Below, in pieces: positions 14,052-16,850 of a DNA stretch of 16,850 nucleotides. This DNA comes from an uncultured Lentisphaeria bacterium. GTDB lineage: Bacteria > Verrucomicrobiota > Lentisphaeria > JABSQK01 > CAJWLW01. Numbering within the stretch: position 1 is the first letter of the stretch; the number at the start of each line of letters is the position of its first letter. The notes below the pieces were generated by a model. That model was given only the letters and a program-made list of their open reading frames with translations, ran no database searches and was not told the origin of the DNA. The DNA is taken from NCBI GenBank assembly GCA_913042885.1, contig CAJWLW010000077.1, positions 1 through 16,850 of the forward strand. The letters run 5' to 3'. Both the position numbers and the translations under genes were made by a program.

Positions 14052-16658
14052 TCAGGAGATTTCTTCTACTATTTTCCCCATGTATTTCAGGCCCAGCTTC
14101 ACGCGCTCTCCTTGCAGCGGCGACCACGGCTCGAGACGAAAACCCTCCGGGCCGAAACCGATGCCGTAGTATCCGGTGAAAATCGCCAACTGAGCAAAAT
14201 AGGAATCTGCCAGGAAACCTTCATAGCCCGAGGGGGTTCCGTTCCAGTGCATGAACTCAAGCCCGGTTGAATAGCCGCCGCTGGCGGAGTCCGGCTTTTC
14301 ACGATTCTGATATCCCCCGACGGCGTATCTCTCCATCATCGGCCAGAGGATACGATCGGCCTCTTCCCTTCGCCCCAGCTGGTAGAGCGCCTGGATGTAG
14401 GAATACGCCATCAACGCCCCGGTACCGCCATTGGCGAATTCTCCGAACCCATCACTGCCGTCTTCATTGACGGACGTACCCATCACGGGGAAATCATCCG
14501 GCCCCATGACACCATAGTCGCGCTTGCGCATGGGGATAAGACAGATGGGAAGACCCAGATCGAAGCGGTCATACTCGACTTCACGTATCTTCGCCTCGAA
14601 CCTGTCGACAATCGCATTCGCCTCATCCGTGGGCACCAGTCCGTAGATGATGGCGGTGCCGTTGACCCACGGGAACCAGTAGTCATGCAAATCGCCGTCG
14701 CGATCCCGCCAGCCGGCGATGATTCCTGTTTCCGGATTAAAGAATTTCTCCATATAACCGGCGCGTATCCTCTCGGCATCCTGTTCGCAGGACTCAGCGA
14801 GCTCCGGGCGGCCGGCCAGCCGCTCCAGATCGGCAAGACAGTTCAGCGCCCGATAGGTCAGCGCCGAAGAATAGGCATCGTTGTGGCCGAAGTTCATCTG
14901 GTCGGCAATATTCGAGTGCGGCGACCTGCAGCTGTCGGACGGGGTGCCCGGCTTGCTGGACTCAGGAAAACCATCGCCGTCGCGATCCTGTTCCTTTATG
15001 TGGGCGGCGTAGCCTTCGAGTAAAGGAAGCCAGCGTCCTAATAGCTCGAGGTCGCCCGTCACCCGTATAACGTCCCAGGCGGTGATCAGAAAACACGGAT
15101 ACGAATCGAGAAAGATCCACGGATCATCGGCCTCGGTCCCGTAGCCGCGGGCGCCGGAAAAATAGCGATCCAGCGTCTCCCTCCCCACTTGGATCGCTTC
15201 CACGCCGCCGGCCATGGGCGGGGTGTAAACGGCAGGCTCAATGTAGTGGAGCATGCAACTGGTGGTTGCGTTGGCGCTGATAATATTGTTTGCCATGACG
15301 CCGACATCGTCCTGGTACTGGAAGTTGTTCAGCCAGTGCCGGGGCAACGTTTTCAGGCGGGGATCGGCATCGGTCAAAGCAGGCACGGGCTTGACGGCCT
15401 CGACCGCCAATGAAAGCGCCCAGCAGGAATTCCCGGATGGGACGGCATAAAGTCCATCTTCGGAGCGGCGGCTTGCCTGGTCTACGATAGTCGCCTCCCA
15501 AAGCCTGTCCGAACGGGTCTTGCGCCCCTCCAGGGCAGAGCAGCCGCTGTTGTCGGTTCGACTTATCAGGAGGCTGCCGCAGTCCGAAGCGTGCAGAACA
15601 CAGGGCAGCGGAGCCCCCATCCCGGCCACCGGGTTGGCAATCGGGGCTGTCGGTGTCGCCACGATGTCGAAGGCCAGCCGCAACGCCGGCGGCGTCGCAA
15701 ATACCGACGTACGGGCAATGGCCCAATCGAAAGCCATCTGGATAGATTTTTCCTCTATCCGAATCTCCCACCGCGCACAGCCGCCGTCGGGACACTCCAA
15801 TTCATAACTTATCACGTTGCCTTCGCACGCCGCTGGGCCCCGCAATTTCAAAGCCACTTCAGTTGAGAAAAGAGGCGCACTGATCAAGCGACCACCGCCG
15901 TTTTCTCCGGTTTTGAGCAAATTCGTCTGCAGGTTTCCCTTACCAAGGCTGTCCCAGCACAGAAAAGTGATCTCGGGACGCTCACGTGCCACCATCAAAC
16001 GCAGCCACACTGAACTGAACTCAATAACCTCTTTCGTGTGCCGGATCCTGAAAAACCTCTCGCTCTGCTCGGTAGGTTGGAGCACCTTATCTGCCAAGGA
16101 ACCCGCCGTCACCTCAGACCGGCCCTCGACCTCTTCATCCACGAAACTGCCGAAGACCTCCAGCTCGGAGATCTCTGTCTCGTTCGGATGCGCCTCATCT
16201 GAGGATCGATCGATCCGCAGGCGAAAATTGTCCGTAACTGTCGGATCAAAAGAATACTCTACCGCGAACGTCTCTTCGTCCATCCGGTTGTCCTTGATCT
16301 CAAACAGCGTACTGAGTGTCCGTCCACCATCCGGGCTGTATTCCCCGACAAAATCAACCGGGTAATCGGCAATGTCGGCACGATGAATGACAACGCGCGA
16401 AATACGCGCCGGCTGGCGGAACCGGATCCAGACCCAGTGGGGGTGCGGCTTGGAAACGGCAGGAACCCAGCGACCGGTATCCGCTACCGCGGACGCTGTC
16501 GGAACGCTGGTGTCGTCCCCGGGCACCATCCGGATCCCGTCATTGACGAACTTGACTCGGCCACCGGCCCGGTGGTAGTAGGCATCCCCGAGGAATTCCG
16601 AATCCGCCACGACGACCGCACCCTCCGCAGCCAGTGCGACATTAACAGTTTTTGCCAT
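14052..16658 (-). CDS. Six-hairpin glycosidase-like protein with N-terminal F5/8 type C (discoidin) domain
   Basis: An 868-residue protein. Residues about 1-172 resemble an F5/8 type C/CBM32-like galactose-binding domain: HWVWIRFRQPARISRVVIHR at 74-93, EYSPDGG at 106-112, FRLRID at 145-150 and EISELEVFGSF at 162-172. Residues about 200-430 are mostly beta. From HWLNNFQYQDDVGVMANN (441-458) to about 845 the protein looks like an (alpha/alpha)6 barrel. Typical segments are DSYPCFLITAWDVIRVTGDL at 518-537, GHNDAYSSALTYRALNCL at 591-608 and NGGTGALMAYSYIQALYQLG at 743-762. It is most like the broad group containing GH63, GH78 and GH116-type barrels, but I cannot assign a family or catalytic residues with confidence. 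Two acidic loops (DRDGDG at 558-563, DRDGD at 652-656) could bind calcium. There is no signal peptide. The ATG at 16658 has AGAGGG about eight bases upstream. The Gfo/Idh/MocA gene is downstream. Confidence 0.8.
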   Translation of the reverse strand: MAKTVNVALAAEGAVVVADSEFLGDAYYHRAGGRVKFVNDGIRMVPGDDTSVPTASAVADTGRWVPAVSKPHPHWVWIRFRQPARISRVVIHRADIADYPVDFVGEYSPDGGRTLSTLFEIKDNRMDEETFAVEYSFDPTVTDNFRLRIDRSSDEAHPNETEISELEVFGSFVDEEVEGRSEVTAGSLADKVLQPTEQSERFFRIRHTKEVIEFSSVWLRLMVARERPEITFLCWDSLGKGNLQTNLLKTGENGGGRLISAPLFSTEVALKLRGPAACEGNVISYELECPDGGCARWEIRIEEKSIQMAFDWAIARTSVFATPPALRLAFDIVATPTAPIANPVAGMGAPLPCVLHASDCGSLLISRTDNSGCSALEGRKTRSDRLWEATIVDQASRRSEDGLYAVPSGNSCWALSLAVEAVKPVPALTDADPRLKTLPRHWLNNFQYQDDVGVMANNIISANATTSCMLHYIEPAVYTPPMAGGVEAIQVGRETLDRYFSGARGYGTEADDPWIFLDSYPCFLITAWDVIRVTGDLELLGRWLPLLEGYAAHIKEQDRDGDGFPESSKPGTPSDSCRSPHSNIADQMNFGHNDAYSSALTYRALNCLADLERLAGRPELAESCEQDAERIRAGYMEKFFNPETGIIAGWRDRDGDLHDYWFPWVNGTAIIYGLVPTDEANAIVDRFEAKIREVEYDRFDLGLPICLIPMRKRDYGVMGPDDFPVMGTSVNEDGSDGFGEFANGGTGALMAYSYIQALYQLGRREEADRILWPMMERYAVGGYQNREKPDSASGGYSTGLEFMHWNGTPSGYEGFLADSYFAQLAIFTGYYGIGFGPEGFRLEPWSPLQGERVKLGLKYMGKIVEEIS

Positions 16659-16720
16659 TGATCTTGCCCTCTCTAGTTTAGTTTACCGGATAAGTTGCAG
16701 CAGGTTGAAGGAATCGAAAC

Positions 16721-16752
16721 CGTGAATTAACGTGGGCTAACGTGGATTCACG
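16721..16752. promoter_or_regulatory. Inverted repeat enclosing ten-base-period direct repeats, candidate operator
   Basis: CGTGAAT at 16721-16727 is the exact reverse complement of ATTCACG at 16746-16752. Between them TAACGTGG occurs twice, at 16728-16735 and 16738-16745, ten bases apart, about one helical turn. The site lies in the 120-base divergent gap between the six-hairpin gene and the PhyH-like gene, so it could control both. Confidence 0.45.
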
Positions 16753-16778
16753 ATTCGACCAAATCAAGAAAAACGAAA

Positions 16779-16850
16779 ATGAATGTCAATACTGAAACCC
16801 TGGCAGCCAGTTTCCGGGAAGACGGGTTTGTCCTGGTCAGTGACTTCCTG
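16779..16850 (+). CDS. Phytanoyl-CoA dioxygenase (PhyH)-like protein, N-terminal fragment
   Basis: Only the first 24 codons are in the window. After MNVNTETLAASF comes REDGFVLVSDFL. The pattern F-x-x-DGF-V-x-V-x-x-FL is characteristic of the PhyH family of Fe(II)/2-oxoglutarate-dependent dioxygenases. The metal-binding HxD...H residues lie beyond the edge and cannot be checked. No strong ribosome site is seen before the ATG; another ATG two bases further on is in a different frame. It is transcribed away from the six-hairpin gene, from a shared 120-base gap. PhyH-like proteins are common in such sugar-related gene neighbourhoods, but the substrate is unknown. Confidence 0.6.
   Translation, partial: MNVNTETLAASFREDGFVLVSDFL

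Overview
The window reads as accessory, carbohydrate-degrading DNA from a bacterium of the kind rich in large orphan glycosidases, SUMF1-domain proteins, Gfo/Idh/MocA oxidoreductases, PhyH dioxygenases and PQQ-type propellers (Planctomycetota, Lentisphaerota, Verrucomicrobiota, Hydrogenedentota and similar phyla). That placement is inferred from gene content only; there is no rRNA, tRNA or other phylogenetic marker. Ribosome binding sites are clear, and GTG and TTG starts are used as well as ATG.

Layout. 1-3162 (minus): a secreted glycosidase-like protein resembling DUF6259, followed by a translationally coupled secreted SUMF1/FGE-like protein that runs off the left edge. 3163-3516: a divergent promoter region with a long interrupted inverted repeat. 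3517-5889 (plus): a GH95-like (alpha/alpha)6 glycosidase without signal peptide. 5924-9815 (minus): a GH127-like (DUF1680) enzyme with its zinc/cysteine site intact, then an unrecognised lipoprotein with a C-terminal carbohydrate-binding-like domain; both appear to start at TTG. 9831-10276: a second divergent intergenic region. 10277-12694 (plus): a fusion of calcineurin-like phosphoesterase, Ig-like domain and eight-bladed PQQ-type propeller, closed by a rho-independent terminator. 12802-16658 (minus): an F5/8-type-C plus six-hairpin glycosidase-like protein, then a 254-base gap with a possible gene relic, then a Gfo/Idh/MocA oxidoreductase. From 16779 (plus) a PhyH-like dioxygenase begins and leaves the window.

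Working together (inference): the two left-hand proteins and the lipoprotein carry export signals. The GH95-like, GH127-like and six-hairpin enzymes and the oxidoreductase do not. This suggests outside recognition or first cuts on a complex glycan, then cytoplasmic trimming of imported oligosaccharides and sugar oxidation. GH95 enzymes act on alpha-L-fucosides or alpha-L-galactosides and GH127 on beta-L-arabinofuranosides, so a plant or algal heteroglycan rich in L-sugars is a reasonable guess. No SusC/SusD pair, ABC or MFS transporter, sulfatase or regulator gene lies in the window, so it is not a classical polysaccharide utilisation locus. I found no CRISPR array, insertion sequence, phage gene or recognisable defence system.
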